NCBI GenBank assembly: GCA_023974075.1
Contig: CM043797.1
Coordinates: 33,786,639 to 33,850,638, forward strand
Length of the DNA: 64,000 nt
DNA from: Chaenocephalus aceratus
Taxonomy: Eukaryota > Chordata > Actinopteri > Perciformes > Channichthyidae
Reading direction: 5' to 3'
In this document: one piece after another, positions 1-11,100 of the stretch
How positions within the stretch are numbered: position 1 is the stretch's first letter
How the letters are laid out: the number at the start of each line of letters is the position of its first letter
Position numbers and translations under genes: made by a program
Notes under the pieces: model-generated
The model's input: only the letters and a program-made list of their open reading frames with translations
Database searches by the model: none
Told to the model about the DNA's origin: nothing

Positions 1-43
1 GAAATGACTTAGTAAATAACTAAGACGTCCCTGTAGCTCTCTT

Positions 44-146
<103 letters not shown>

Positions 147-235
147 TACACTCATCTACTAAACTGCTCTCAATTAACTGGGTGATTGTTTTCACCAGAT
201 TGGCCCCAGTGATTAGACAGCTATCCCGTGCCCGA

Positions 236-261
236 GTGTGTGTGTGTGTGTGTGTGTGTGT
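236..261. repeat. Short (TG)n microsatellite
   Basis: A second, 26-base TG run about 90 bases after the first, separated from it by unique sequence. Confidence 0.95.
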
Positions 262-1222
262 TCGTTTTGAACAGTTTGAAGGCTGATCAAGGTCGCGTTG
301 GAGGAGAGCCTGATTAGACTTGTATAAGACGATATGTAACATATCAGTACCTCTCCCAGTGATGCTGTCAGTGGTTCTACTGGAATGTGTTTGTTTTGAT
401 CCAATAAACTGTTTACCGAGGCATACTGATCTGACTTGGATATTGCTGATTATACACTCAAAAAGCTCATACATCTTACATGGCTCTCTGAGATGAGGTC
501 ATTTAAATGCATGGCGAGACCTACTGCTTAACATCCCTATAGAGTGGGATTTTCACACTCTCAATGTGTGCGATAAATAATGCAATTTCAACTATTACTG
601 TAAACCAGATGTTATTGGTTCTCTAATTTATGGCAAACGGAATATATTTTTCTAATTTAGCCTGATAAATGCTTATATTTACTTTATGGTAAGTGGCCCA
701 TGATTGTTCTTTTATCATTACAATGGTTTTCAGTATCATAACTGCCCTAGCTATAAGACCTGAGAAGGATAAGAAAAGTCCTAGCCATCATTTTCCAATT
801 CCACCACCTCTGTGTCCTTTGCATTTAACAAGCAGCATGGTTACAGAGCCCAACATCAAAGCTCGCCCGCTTCTCCTTGCTGCGCAGATTTATCTGAGGC
901 ACTCAGCATGAAATTAAGAATTGATTATTGTAAGACGACTCTGCTTGGTTAACTCTATTCAGTGGCATTTGCTCATACAGACCATCCTGTCCCCTGGGCC
1001 GTGGCATTAATTCTCCTGAATCAGTGCAGGTGACCTCACTGTTTAAAGAGTTACACTGGTGAGTCTTTGCTCCCCTGGTCCTCGCCGATGAGAGCCTCGC
1101 AGCTTTCACGTGGGACAGCCACAGCTCGTTGTTGCCGTGACATATGAAGAACAGAGGAATCAGCCAGGCATTCTCTCATGCGTCTCTTCTGTAATGGTGG
1201 ATGCTGAGATGCACTGCAGTGT
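262..1222. other. Non-coding DNA, no gene seen
   Basis: AT-rich unique sequence without a credible exon or repeat family. The stretch at 960-1220 is less AT-rich and holds a CAGGTG E-box and a CACGTG E-box (near 1108), so it could be regulatory, but nothing beyond motif presence supports that. It runs up to the target site of the transposon starting at 1230. Confidence 0.6.
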
Positions 1223-1229
1223 TGTGGCA

Positions 1230-1692
1230 CAACCCTGTCTCCTAAAAATTACGTTCCCACAGAACTAAACTGCATTCTCAATTACGTTTAGCAAGAAACG
1301 TATTTACTCCTACGTTACGTTCGTTATGAACGTATCTCAAATACGTTTATTTTCTACATATCTTCTAGAAGCATATTTTCTCCCACGTTACGTTTCTTAT
1401 GAACGTATCTTAAATACGTTTATTTTTTACATATCTTTTCCATTATAATAATGATAATAGTCATTTATAAATATCATTTTAGAGCACAAATTTGAAATCA
1501 GTAGGCGAGGCTGTAATTTCGCCAGCTGTTACTCTCATGAGCGAGGCAAAAAATAATAGTTTTAACATGCCGAAAAGCTGCTGTGTTTTTTATTGCACCT
1601 CAAACATTAAAACAAATCCAGAGTTACGTGTTTCTGTACTTCCTCTAAGAAGAAAGGACAGTAACAGAAGATCTCTGTGGCTTCAGGCTTGA
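1230..1692 (+). repeat. Left inverted arm with an internal 73-bp tandem duplication
   Basis: The outer ~80 bases match the right arm. From 1312 a 73-base unit beginning ACGTTACGTT is repeated at 1385, with related internal words (TATGAACGTATCT, AAATACGTTTATTTT). The right arm has only one short ACGTTACGTT before continuing into the AATGATAATAG block, so the duplication is specific to the left arm. Alignment resumes near 1450 and runs through the THAP start. Confidence 0.8.
1567..1692 (+). pseudogene. Truncated THAP zinc-finger domain start (transposon-borne)
   Basis: Forty-one codons from an ATG to TGA. The peptide begins MPKSCCVFYC, the classic THAP opening: Met-Pro, then a Cys-x4-Cys pair (C5 and C10). 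It later contains an LP pair (residues 25-26) and RRSLWLQA with the near-invariant tryptophan at residue 38. A full THAP domain is about 80-90 residues and needs a second Cys-x2-His pair, which is absent because a stop follows at residue 42. This may be a first exon whose splice to the rest has been lost, or a plain truncation. The frame is open upstream to an ATG at 1492, but THAP proteins normally start at MP, so I prefer 1567. In an intact element this domain would bind the transposon ends. Confidence 0.7.
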
Positions 1693-2189
1693 TCGCCGTT
1701 CAAATGACAGCGTTGGTTTCCCCAAAAGTGGGCGGGGCTGTAAAGTGACGTAGATTTTACTCTCATCTATTATTCAAAACCATTCTATTTATTCTAACGT
1801 AAATTACATTCCAGTGTTTTATGTTTTTATTTTAAATCATATAATGTCGGACTTTTTTTCCCGTCTTTGAGGAAAATAAATGGGGCTTAGAGCCTCAAAA
1901 TACTGAAATCTGTATTTTTGAAAATCTTTTTTTCCTTATTTACTCAACAATAACACACAATTATCCTTGTTTTTATTTATTCGTTTAATTCTATAATCTT
2001 GGGATTTTTAGCCGTAAATAAAGTCACCGGAAACAGACATAGGCCTATAAGGGACATTTTGAGGACACACACAAACCCACTGAACAGATTACCCAAGATC
2101 CTCAGCATGAAGCTCGTTGATTGGATGTTTAGCCGCAATGCATGTTGGGATTTGATGTTAATGCGATATGATATCCGAAAAAAACAAAA

Positions 2190-3740
2190 TAATAATAATA
2201 ATAATACTTTATTCCGAGTGTTCTTGCTTTTCTCTTTGGAAGTCATCACATAACGGCATTGTAATACACAGTTCGGCTGCATTAAATATTACACATCTGC
2301 TGTAGTTCTTTATTTATAGAGCCCTGATGAGAAGACTTCTGGACAAACAGGAGAACTTCCGCCAAAACTGAATATGTGACGTGGATCATAAATACCTTGC
2401 ATTTATTTTCACAAAATACGTCTCCTTGCAGTATCAACACTAATTCGGCTGTCTTTTATATTTGATCCAATTGGTAGATTACATTTACACCATAATGGTG
2501 CACAGCTGATAGAAAAGGACTGATTTTCTTTGAATATAAGAATGTAAATACTGAGTTGAGAGAATAGTCAGGGAATTTGGGTGATGGGAGACACATCTAT
2601 GGAATCACAATTTCAATAGCTTACCATTAAATAACGGATATGCCTTTCTGTCTGTGATGTTTTACAAATCAGATATTAATGTGTAGAAGTAAAGCATAAG
2701 AAATAGTATAGCAATATCCTGTACAATTATGTAAAAACATGAATACAACTACACATCTTCAGATGTTATATATACATAAGTGTCCTAATACAAAGTTATT
2801 ATTAGTATGCTGTGTGTACCTTGTGTGCACCGCCTAGTGGTTAAAGCATGTTATTGAATTATTTGTGTTGCATAATGTTATTTTTGTTGAATAATGTTAT
2901 TTGATGAAAAAAATATTAAGAGTACATACTTTCATAGGGGGAAAGTAGAAGGTCTGTGATAGAAATATAGAATATAAAAAATCAAGAAGATACTGTAAGT
3001 GATCTCTACAATAAAATAGTTTAGTGCACGATGTACAAAGATATTAATAGGAGGATGTGCAAAACAGACAAACTAATTAACCTCTATTTAAACTTTAAAT
3101 AATACTTTAGATTAAGGTCTTCTTTTAAATAAGAAAAAAGCTTTGGGGATATCTATCTACAGATGAATATTAAGCCTGAGAAAGTACTTAACGTCTAATG
3201 TATTGCTTTCCTGCAATGTTAACTATGTTGAAGCACTTATTTTAACTGATATTATACACATTAATTATACTCTTATGTATGTAGATAGTATAAGAAATGT
3301 GCAGAATTTGACAGTTTAATGGTGGAGGTACACACATATTGATAGATGTCTTGTAATTAACTATTAGTAGAGAATAACGAGTAATTAATATACTTTATAG
3401 AGATCTGCAGATAAATATTTAGTCTTCTCAAGCACCAACCATCAAATATCTCGCCTGATTGTTGGCACTTGACAATCACCTTCCCTGAATTTTACTCAGG
3501 TGTAACTAAAGTCTGCTTTAAAGGTTGTTTATATTTCACATCATTGATCAGAATCTGCAGAGTTACTAAAGTAAATGTAGTGGAGTAAAAATACCAGGTT
3601 AACCTCTGAATTGTAGTGGAGTAGAATATATATTAATGCTGCCCATTATGGACACAAGCGATTTTCACCCATTTAGTAATTACATGTTTTAAACGCCTAA
3701 ACCTCCAGGGCTGTACACAGTTTAATACTGTCAACTTCTA
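2190..3740. other. AT-rich interior of the foldback element, no transposase seen
   Basis: About 1.5 kb of very AT-rich DNA with stops in all frames. It holds no recognisable transposase motif on either strand. The segment 3560-3640 looks like a different repeat and is listed separately. Confidence 0.55.
3560..3640. repeat. Fragment of a dispersed 'GTAGTGGAGTA' fish repeat
   Basis: The phrase AATGTAGTGGAGTAAAAAT is followed about 35 bases later by a second TTGTAGTGGAGTAGAATA. I recall this doublet from a dispersed teleost repeat. If so, it was inserted into the foldback element after that element formed. No ends or target duplication are visible, and the call rests on recognition only. Confidence 0.4.
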
Positions 3741-3764
3741 ATTTTTGGAAAAACGTCTTTTAAA

Positions 3765-4024
3765 ACTACAATTCCCAGTAGAGACGTGCCATAGAGAACA
3801 TGTTGCGAAACACAATAGCCATCATGTGTATTTCTCGGGGGGCGTTCGAGTCCAGTTTTGAATAGTCTGCCGTGGTTTCGTTCTATTTCAAAGAGCTTGA
3901 CGCTCGGCGTAACCTTGGCGCACTGCCACTCCAACATCCAATCCCAGAGCTTGAAGATTAATCACGGAGTTTGTCAACGGGACTGTAGTCCCAAACGATA
4001 GCTGGGGATTATGGGTAGTGTAGT
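3765..4024. promoter_or_regulatory. Cluster of ACTACA/ZNF143-THAP11-like promoter words
   Basis: ACTACAATTCCCAGTA at 3765-3780 (+) closely matches the ZNF143/THAP11 promoter motif (ACTACAATTCCCA). GGGACTGTAGTCCC at 3979-3992 is a palindromic variant. GGGGATTATGGGTAGTGTAGT at 4004-4024 read on the - strand gives another ACTAC...TCCCCAGC. A CGGCCATCCT at about 4029-4038 resembles a YY1 site. Placed just upstream, in - orientation, of the right-arm THAP start, this would make a plausible promoter for that gene. The family knowledge comes from human promoters; the function here is inferred. Confidence 0.45.
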
Positions 4025-4108
4025 GTCTTCGGCCATCCTAAACTGAAATGTTTTTCGAATATCATATCGCATTAACAACACCACATCTGGCACCACAGAG
4101 ATCTTCTG

Positions 4109-4204
4109 CTACTGTCCGTTCTTCTTAGAGGAAGTACAGAAACACATAACTGGATTTGTTTTAATGTTCGAGGTGCAATAAACGACACAGCAGCTTTTTG
4201 GCAT
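4109..4204 (-). pseudogene. Second, frameshifted copy of the THAP start (right arm)
   Basis: Read on the minus strand from ATG at 4204, this opens MPKSCCVVYC and stays parallel to the left-arm copy for 18 residues. It then loses two bases relative to that copy after Asn-Pro, shifts frame and stops after 31 residues. The nucleotide similarity continues past the break, including the codons for the tryptophan region, so this is an inverted duplicate of the same exon rather than an independent gene. It is not functional as it stands. Confidence 0.65.
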
Positions 4205-4420
4205 GTTAAAACTATTATTTTCTGCCTCGCTCATGAGAGTAACAGCTGGCGAAATTACAGCCTCGCCTACTGATTTCAAATGTGTGCTCTAAAATGATAT
4301 TTATAAATTACTATTATCATTAACGTAACGTGGGAGAAAATACGTTTCTTGCTAAACGTAATTGAGAATGCAGTTTAGTTCTGTGGGAATGTAATTTTTA
4401 GGAGACAGGGTTGCGTGGCA

Positions 4421-4746
4421 GGTGGCCAGTCATTGACAGGTAGGACAGCAATGTTCTCTCAAGAAAAATATTTCAGGACAAAGCTATCCTTGACGAGTCG
4501 TGGTTCCTCCCTCACTGTTCTGGCTTGGGCTCAGAATTTCTCAATAAAGCAGATGCCTCCGCTATGATGAATGACTGCAATCAATGCAATATTTGTTCCC
4601 CCCCAGAAGTAAAGCTAAACCTTGCCAAGATAAAGCGCATCCAGTGTGTGTCATTGGGTTTCTGTTTTGGAAAAAAGGTACACTGCGGCATAGACATCCC
4701 TAACAGGAACATGTAGAATCTGTACATGGATAAATCCCTCAGCTCT

Positions 4747-4749
<3 letters not shown>
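4421..4749. other. Non-coding DNA, no gene seen
   Basis: Unique sequence between the transposon's right flank and the next microsatellite. There is a C-run near 4599-4606 but no exon structure that I can support. Confidence 0.6.

Positions 4750-4836
<87 letters not shown>
4750..4836. repeat. (TG)43 microsatellite with imperfect tail
   Basis: An 87-base TG tract followed to about 4872 by an imperfect GTGAGCCTGTGT minisatellite-like tail (three rough copies). Confidence 0.97.
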
Positions 4837-4837
<1 letters not shown>

Positions 4838-4872
4838 CTTGTGGGTGAGCCTGTGTGTGAGCCTGTGTGTCG

Positions 4873-5331
4873 GTCTGCCATTCCTGTCACCCTCACCTCA
4901 CATGTCTATTGGAAACAGAACATCCTCACACCTCGTTCGTAATCCTGCACAGCGTGTGGTCCAGACAGGGGCTGAAATCTTGAGATAAGTCTTCGGATTT
5001 TACGGACACACACAGAGATGCATCCTGGGAGCCTCTCCCTCTCCTGCCTCTGCTCCAATGTCTTATCCAACATAGCCTTCCGTTAAACAGCCATCTTTGA
5101 ACTAATCTCAAGAAAATCTGTCCTGCAGATAATGCTAATCAGCTTCTACTCTTTAATAAGGTAAAGCAGATAAACACTGTCCTGTTGATAAGTATAATAC
5201 GAGCAAAGAGGGCAGAGGGGGGGAAAAGAGGTTGGCTGGCAACACTATTTTGTTTCATTTTAGTTTTTAACATTCTGATTGGAAGCTTTGCTAAAAAACA
5301 AACAAGTTCATAGCAACGAGGCATATATTCA
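4873..5331. other. Non-coding DNA, no gene seen
   Basis: Unique sequence with no repeat family or exon that I recognise. Confidence 0.55.
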
Positions 5332-5572
5332 GGGATAAGATAAGATAAAATGGACTTTTATTAATCCCTCGTGGGGAAATTGTTTCTCTGCATTTGACCC
5401 ATCCTAGTGTTAGGAGCAGTGTGCTGCCATTTTGAACAGGCGCCCGGGGAGCAGTGTGGGGAATGGTGCCTTGCTCAGGGACACCTCGGTAGCACTTGGT
5501 CTTGCCGAGACTTGAACTGGTGACCTTCCAGTTGCCAAGCCAAGTCCCTATCTACTTTGCCACCACCGCCCC
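5332..5572 (-). mobile_element. tRNA-derived SINE, minus strand
   Basis: Read on the minus strand it starts GGGGCGGTGGTGGC. It has an A-box-like region at 5544-5562, a B-box-like GGTCACCAGTTCAAGTC at 5509-5525, then a body with GCACACTGCTCCTAACACTA and ATGGGTCAAATGCAGAG. It ends in ATTTCCCCACGAGGG, TTAATAAAAGT and a TTATC-repeat tail at 5332-5347. This is the typical build of a teleost tRNA-headed SINE sharing its tail with a LINE. A truncated relative lies at 40282 on the other strand. Confidence 0.8.
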
Positions 5573-6484
5573 AATAGAGTATTACTAGGTGATTTTAACC
5601 CAAAGCGTTTAAAGTTTGCTATACGTAACTTTATGCACTTTCCACACCTACATGCTGCCAAACAATACCCAGCAGAAATAAAATAATTGAAGGTTCCAGC
5701 ACTTCAGACTTTCTTTTCTAACATATGGGATTGCTCGCAAGAAGATTTCAACCCACGTTTGTTCTTTTGTTCCTTAAGGGGTTTTTTTGTAAGGTGAATA
5801 GTGGGTGGTGGGGGGTTAGGGGGGTCTCTCGGAGGATTCACGGATAATCAATAGCAGCTACAAGTGGGTTGCTGATTGATGCTTTGTCTGCTCTTCACTG
5901 TCTCTCCCTTCACCGCACGATGGAAGTCTCTGCTGATACCCTTTTTATGTCTGATTTTTGTGCTGTCCATCCTCTTGCCCTGTATCATCTGTAGCCCCCC
6001 CTACCCCCGCCTTTTTCTTCTCTGTCTACGCTTCTCTGTGAGCTCAATGCTCCCGACACTCAGGTGCTGGTTTTTCTGTGGCCAAATGACCACCCGCTTG
6101 CTATGCTCCCTGATACAATAATTCCACCCTTTGCACTGGCCTGATATTTGTCAGCTTAAGGCTTTGAGGGGGCTCATGTCCGTCATTTAGCGAGACAGCA
6201 GTGCATACTTATTTGCCGTTCTATTTTGAGGCTTGAATGACGGGCCGGCAGCCTTGACATTCTTGCAGGCGTCGCGGAGCCTGTTATTATGCATACATTA
6301 ACATTCTGATAAACACATGGTCTGCCATTGAGGAAATAATGACATGCCATCACTCTACTGTCTGGAAAGAGTGCGCTTTGTTGTGTGTGTGTACGCATGC
6401 ACGCACGCACACACACACACACACACATTCATCTGGATTTTTCATCCTATAAATCTGATTTCTGTCACTCTCGTTCCTCCCCAG
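5573..6484. other. Non-coding DNA with a short CA tract
   Basis: Plain DNA with a G/T-rich patch at 5785-5830 and a (CA)n run at 6407-6427. The last 45 bases before 6485 form a pyrimidine tract ending in AG, discussed with the candidate exon. Confidence 0.6.
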
Positions 6485-6579
6485 CCATTAATGAGTTCAA
6501 CAGAAGCACCTCTCATATGGAAAGCACTCTGCCGATCAGCGTGTACCGCATCTCTCAGATCCCACGCAGAAACTCTTAA
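6485..6579 (+). CDS. Candidate terminal coding exon, protein not recognised
   Basis: A polypyrimidine tract with possible branch site (CTGAT) and TTCCTCCCCAG ends at 6484. After a split codon (phase 1) come 30 codons, then tandem in-frame stops TAA-TAG. The peptide runs from INEFNRSTS to VYRISQIPRRNS. Nineteen of 30 third positions are G or C, high for this AT-rich window. It has no membrane segment or domain I can name and looks like a short hydrophilic C-terminal tail. No upstream exon was found, so the gene would have to continue outside the window or in exons I missed. An alternative reading frame is open to a GT at 6592. A chance splice-like match is quite possible. Confidence 0.3.
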
Positions 6580-6582
6580 TAG

Positions 6583-8085
6583 TTTTGCATGGTAAATTCT
6601 TCCCAACAAGATTTGAGATTTTAACTGAATCACTCACTCCCTTGTGTCTGATGCCCTTTGTATCTCGCACAGAGCTGTGCAAAAACAGCAGGCAAGCTTT
6701 TTGGGACATTTTATGTTAAGTTTAAAAGCGGAAATATCTGAATGTAAGTTTATTATGAGATAGTTGGAGACACTTTTGCATAACAGCTTATGAATTCAGT
6801 TTTTATGATAAGTTAAGCCAAATGTGGGTGTTTCGTTGCTTAATTTTAAATGTTTAACTCAGGAGAGTACATGATGTTGTATTCAATGTAGACAAATAGA
6901 AAATGTTTCCTTTCTCGAAATATATAATATGCTATGATACCTTTCTTAAAGTGTCACTTTTCAAAGCTGACATTCATATTAGAGTTGACAATGTTACCTT
7001 GCCCCAGCACAAAGAACCCACCGGGCTAATTATAGTTTGGCAAGCAACATATTGAGTAACTTGCCAGAGGCTCTCAGTCACCACCTAAATCGAATTCTGT
7101 TCACAGCACAGTGACACATAGTATCAATCAAGCGGCCTGTATCCCCAGACACCTCCCCTCGGATTGATGGGTCATGGCAGTGAGGGATCATCACAGTGTC
7201 AGAGGGATGTCCCTAATCTGTAGAACTCTGACGTTAACTTTTAAATACGAGTATATAAACATCTCATTTCGAATAAACAAGAGAAGAACTGAAGCGTTTC
7301 GCATCCCATTATTCTTAAGACTAATATCATGTGTCGTGGTTATTACAGACCCCCCCTCCCAGCCTCACACCTTGATCTGCAGCCCTGACACTTTGTGAAA
7401 TATACATGTGTCAGCAAAAGCAGTATGTACAGCTCCCGGAGCACTCCTAAAATACCTTTATAAAACCACGAAGCAAACAATAAAAAAAGCCTAAGAGTTG
7501 CAAGTCTGGCAGAAGGTGTCAGATTATGCTATAGTCAGCCAAGCTAATTTTGCGATAACTCCTGCATTTTTTTCATATACAGTTGCACCTGCTTCCATGC
7601 AGTATGTGTGGGTGTTTACACAGAGACGTCCATGTGTGTAGTTAGTGTGTTTGAAAGCTTAGGATGTGGCAACTGGTTGGGGTCAGTTGACCCTTCTGGT
7701 CCAGCATTTGTATTCTTGTGAACACTCGTGGATTTTTACTCCATCCTGCTTCTGTCTAAGAGCCCTCTGTCAGCTCCATAGGGAGGAAAACCCCCTTGGT
7801 AAAAGTGCAAATGGTAACATGAAGTATGTCAAGCTGACAAGTAGGACCCGCAGGTCCTGAGGGAGCCTTGTCGGTTAACCGCTGTCTACTAAGCCCAGTA
7901 TTTGGTGCAGTTTGACTTCCGAGCTCCTTTTATCTTATGAGGGCCCCATCGGTAAATCAAACACTGCAAACACTATCTCCCCTTTGTACCTTGAATAGAG
8001 CTCAGGTACTCATGGGAGGAACAGAGCCTACGTGAAAGAATACCTAATGCCTTTCTGCCAACGGGGACTGCCCGGCACTAGAGCG
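6583..8085. other. Non-coding DNA, no gene seen
   Basis: AT-rich DNA. The part at 7090-7220 holds TATCAATCAAG and GGATTGATGG, words resembling PBX/HOX sites, and could be an enhancer, but no conservation can be tested here. Confidence 0.55.
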
Positions 8086-8103
8086 GAAAGTGAAAGTGAA
8101 AGC
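8086..8103 (+). promoter_or_regulatory. Triple GAAAGT repeat resembling an IRF/ISRE site
   Basis: The 18 bases GAAAGTGAAAGTGAAAGC contain three GAAA cores at 6-base spacing, the arrangement bound by interferon regulatory factors, and include AAGTGAAAGT as found in interferon promoters. No promoter or gene start is visible nearby, so a functional role is speculative. Confidence 0.35.
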
Positions 8104-11100
8104 AATGCGATGTGATTGCAAGCTCTTTTAACACGTAGTCCTAGCGAGAATGGGGTTTTCAATTATTCAACCTTTTTCCTTTGCCCTTGAAGTGTACATT
8201 AGTCTTGTTTCATTCTTTGTGTGTTAACAAGCTATGCCTGTCCTGCTCTGGCAAGGATGTGGCTGTCACCACCATTTCACGTCATTGCGCTCTTTAGGGA
8301 GGGGGGGGGGGGGTAACGTGTAGTAGTGTCATAAGACATTAGCTAAAAGCAGATTTGTGACAAATACATGGCACTGTTTTTCTTTTATAACAAACCCTTC
8401 TGAATCATAATAACAGACACCTGATTGTACAGACTTTGACGATAGAGGCCATGATAAAGCATATGTCAGTGTGTGTGGGTGAACGCGCACAGATGATGTA
8501 AATGCACACACACACCTGGCAATTGAGGTTGTGTACACAATTGGATTTTGACTTTGTTATCAAACGTACTGCTTCATTTCCAATAAAAGTGTTCACTGTT
8601 ATGTTTTTACGAAAGTGATGCCATCACTAACAAAAACGTGTCCTGCTGAAAAACAGTCAGTGTTGCTATCCGTATCGTCACATGTCACATCGTTCATGTA
8701 TTACACTTATTGCATTAGTAATTATTATACAGTATGTGTGAATCAAAGGATTAGAAAGGTACAGTAGATGACAAGGATTTAGTCGAAACCATGTCATTTG
8801 AATAATCCCACACTTAAATGCATATGAAATTCACTTACAACAGATACATCAGGGACCATCAAAATGGGGATTTAAAACATAGAGTAAAGGGAACTGCTGT
8901 AAACCACAAGGTAGCAGAGCAAAGTCTCAGCTCATCTGATCAAATAAATACTACATGTAGCTAAAAGGTTTTTTTTCCTCATGATTTAATCATCAAACAT
9001 GCACCTAGGTAAGGAGAAACATCTGTTTACGTTTCATATTTTCTTATTACATATCAAACGTCTTACAGCAGTGGAATGCAGTGTTAACTACCACTAGGAT
9101 CAGCTTATAGCTTAGAGTAAAACCATCATCTCCTGACCTGGATTTCAACATTGTCTCAGGACTGGGTCTTTAACATGTGCCAGCCAGCACAGCTTGAGTG
9201 CTTATATTTAGACTAGATTGCCTTCTGCCCCAAAATTACTCATGCTGTGGCTCTCGTGGGTTCCCTGTTAGCTCTTCCACTGCTCCTTTATGCAAAAACA
9301 AGCCAAAAGAGCTGTGACCTTTCCCCGCGGCCTGTGGTGTGTGTCCTTTGCATGGTACCATACCTTGACCTTTTCAATGCTTTTAGATTTCAGCAGGTAA
9401 TCAATTAGCTGCTACTTAAATGATCACAGTCAAAGGTGAGTCAGACTGCTGTTGCGTGAATTGTATGACATATTGTTTTGAATTATTGCTCAGCTTTACT
9501 AGTCCCTCGGGTATGTGATGTGAATTGATGAATGAAGTGTTAGTCAGTAACTTTGTGGTGGTGAATGATGGGATTTGTCCTTTAAGACAATGGAAGGACA
9601 CAGACAGGTGGTTATTAGATTGTAAATGCCCAGCGTTGGGTCTGTTTGTCTTCGTCTAACGGTTGAGGAAGTGCAAAATAAAGGGTCGAGGAACGTTCTG
9701 AACATTTCTCAATCCGTGCAATCTGGTAATTAACGTACTATCTTAGTCTGATTATGCAGTATGTCAAGCCTTATCTAATGAGCCTATTTCCACACCTTGC
9801 GAAGATTGGGTTGTTTTTATATATCTTTCCCTCACGGTTTGTATCTTAATACGTCTGTAGTGTATCAATATGTTAGGGAAAGTATGTTAGCTTTTCTGCA
9901 GGATTAAAGCATACCCTCTGATTTAGGAATTGGGCCTCCCTGGTGATCGCTAAGCCTGTTAGAGCTTCGACCTTCAACCTGTAAAGGAGCCCGGTACTCT
10001 GTTGGGAGAACGAAGCAGATGCTCTTGAGTGGGTGGTCTGGGTTAAGGATCTGCCAGTGCTTATAGTCAAGTATGAAAGTTAGTTGGAATGAATAATCTT
10101 GTGTGTATGCTTTATACCAAGCTTTGAGGAGGAGGAGGAAGCTCTGGGTGAGTCATAAAGACTCAGGTTTAGCAGGAGGTAAAACAAAAACACTGCTGGA
10201 GTCGATCGCAGATGACAGGTGGAAGCAGCCTGTTGCTGTCTGAAATCATACAGATAAAATGGGGAGCCTGTTCAGAGATAAAACAAAAGCAGTAATGGCC
10301 CTAAATTCAGTATGGGTTTACACAAATTTACATTGTTGCCCTGTACAAACCTTGCAGCTAAACTGATACCATATTACATTCCCCCCTTTATCCAAAGTGA
10401 GATACAACTAGTGAAACCAACCTAAGAGAGACCAACTCAGAACAGCAAGTTCCTTAACTTATAAACAGCTTAAACCATGTTTCTAGTACTGTACCTTCAT
10501 TCTAACGTGCATTAGCTTTGAATAAGCCAAGTCTGCAACAAAAGCAGTTTTGACTTTTTGCTGCCTTCAAATGATTGGGGAACATGATCCACCATTTTGG
10601 AGCTAACTTGTTACCTCTGAATTCAGTCAGTGTTAACACTAGTTGTTTATAGCCAGTGCTTTAGGCATGCTAATGCAATTTGTGAATATCCATAACATTT
10701 TGTACACTTTTGGACAGTCTTGGTTCCCAGAGGATGAACCCCTGTATTCAGCCCTATCATTTGTTTTATCACCATCGGTAGGTTCGAGTTGTCAATAAAT
10801 TAAAGATTAAACAGTGACTTTGCATTTTTTTCTTTTTACGATATTACTTGTTATTTCATTTAGTTTTTGTTTTTAATCCTAAATCCTTTCAATACCATCA
10901 CTTCTACAGTCAGAGTGCAGACAAGAAGTAAAGGCCGAGGTTACACCTACGTTCCTCTCACATCCATTTGTTCGCTGCACCATTATTGATTTGATGCTCC
11001 CTGTAAAATAAACCTTTGAGTTTCAAGGTTCAACACAAACAAACTCCCTGACATACAAACACAAAATATATATTTACCACTCGCATTTCTGCCCCTTTTG

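Larger units (their letters stand above)
1230..4413. mobile_element. Foldback-type DNA transposon with THAP-gene starts in both arms
   Basis: The left end (CAACCCTGTCTCCTAAAAAT) and the right end are inverted copies of each other, and similarity continues inward for over 300 bases on both sides. The flanks are TGTGGCA at 1223-1229 and CGTGGCA at 4414-4420, a 7-bp target duplication with one mismatch. Both arms contain the first codons of a THAP-type zinc-finger gene. A shared block (GTTAATGCGATATGATAT) lies at 2158-2175 on the + strand and about 4056-4073 on the - strand, so the right arm lacks roughly 450 bases present in the left. THAP domains occur in P-superfamily and Kolobok transposases. 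A 7-bp duplication and CA...TG ends fit P better than Kolobok, which uses TTAA. The interior (2190-3740) is AT-rich and has no transposase that I can see, so this copy is non-autonomous. Confidence 0.8.

Noticed and set aside
5509..5562. tRNA gene on the minus strand
   Set aside because: A- and B-box-like words are present, but the sequence continues into a SINE body and cannot fold as a tRNA cloverleaf with a proper acceptor stem.
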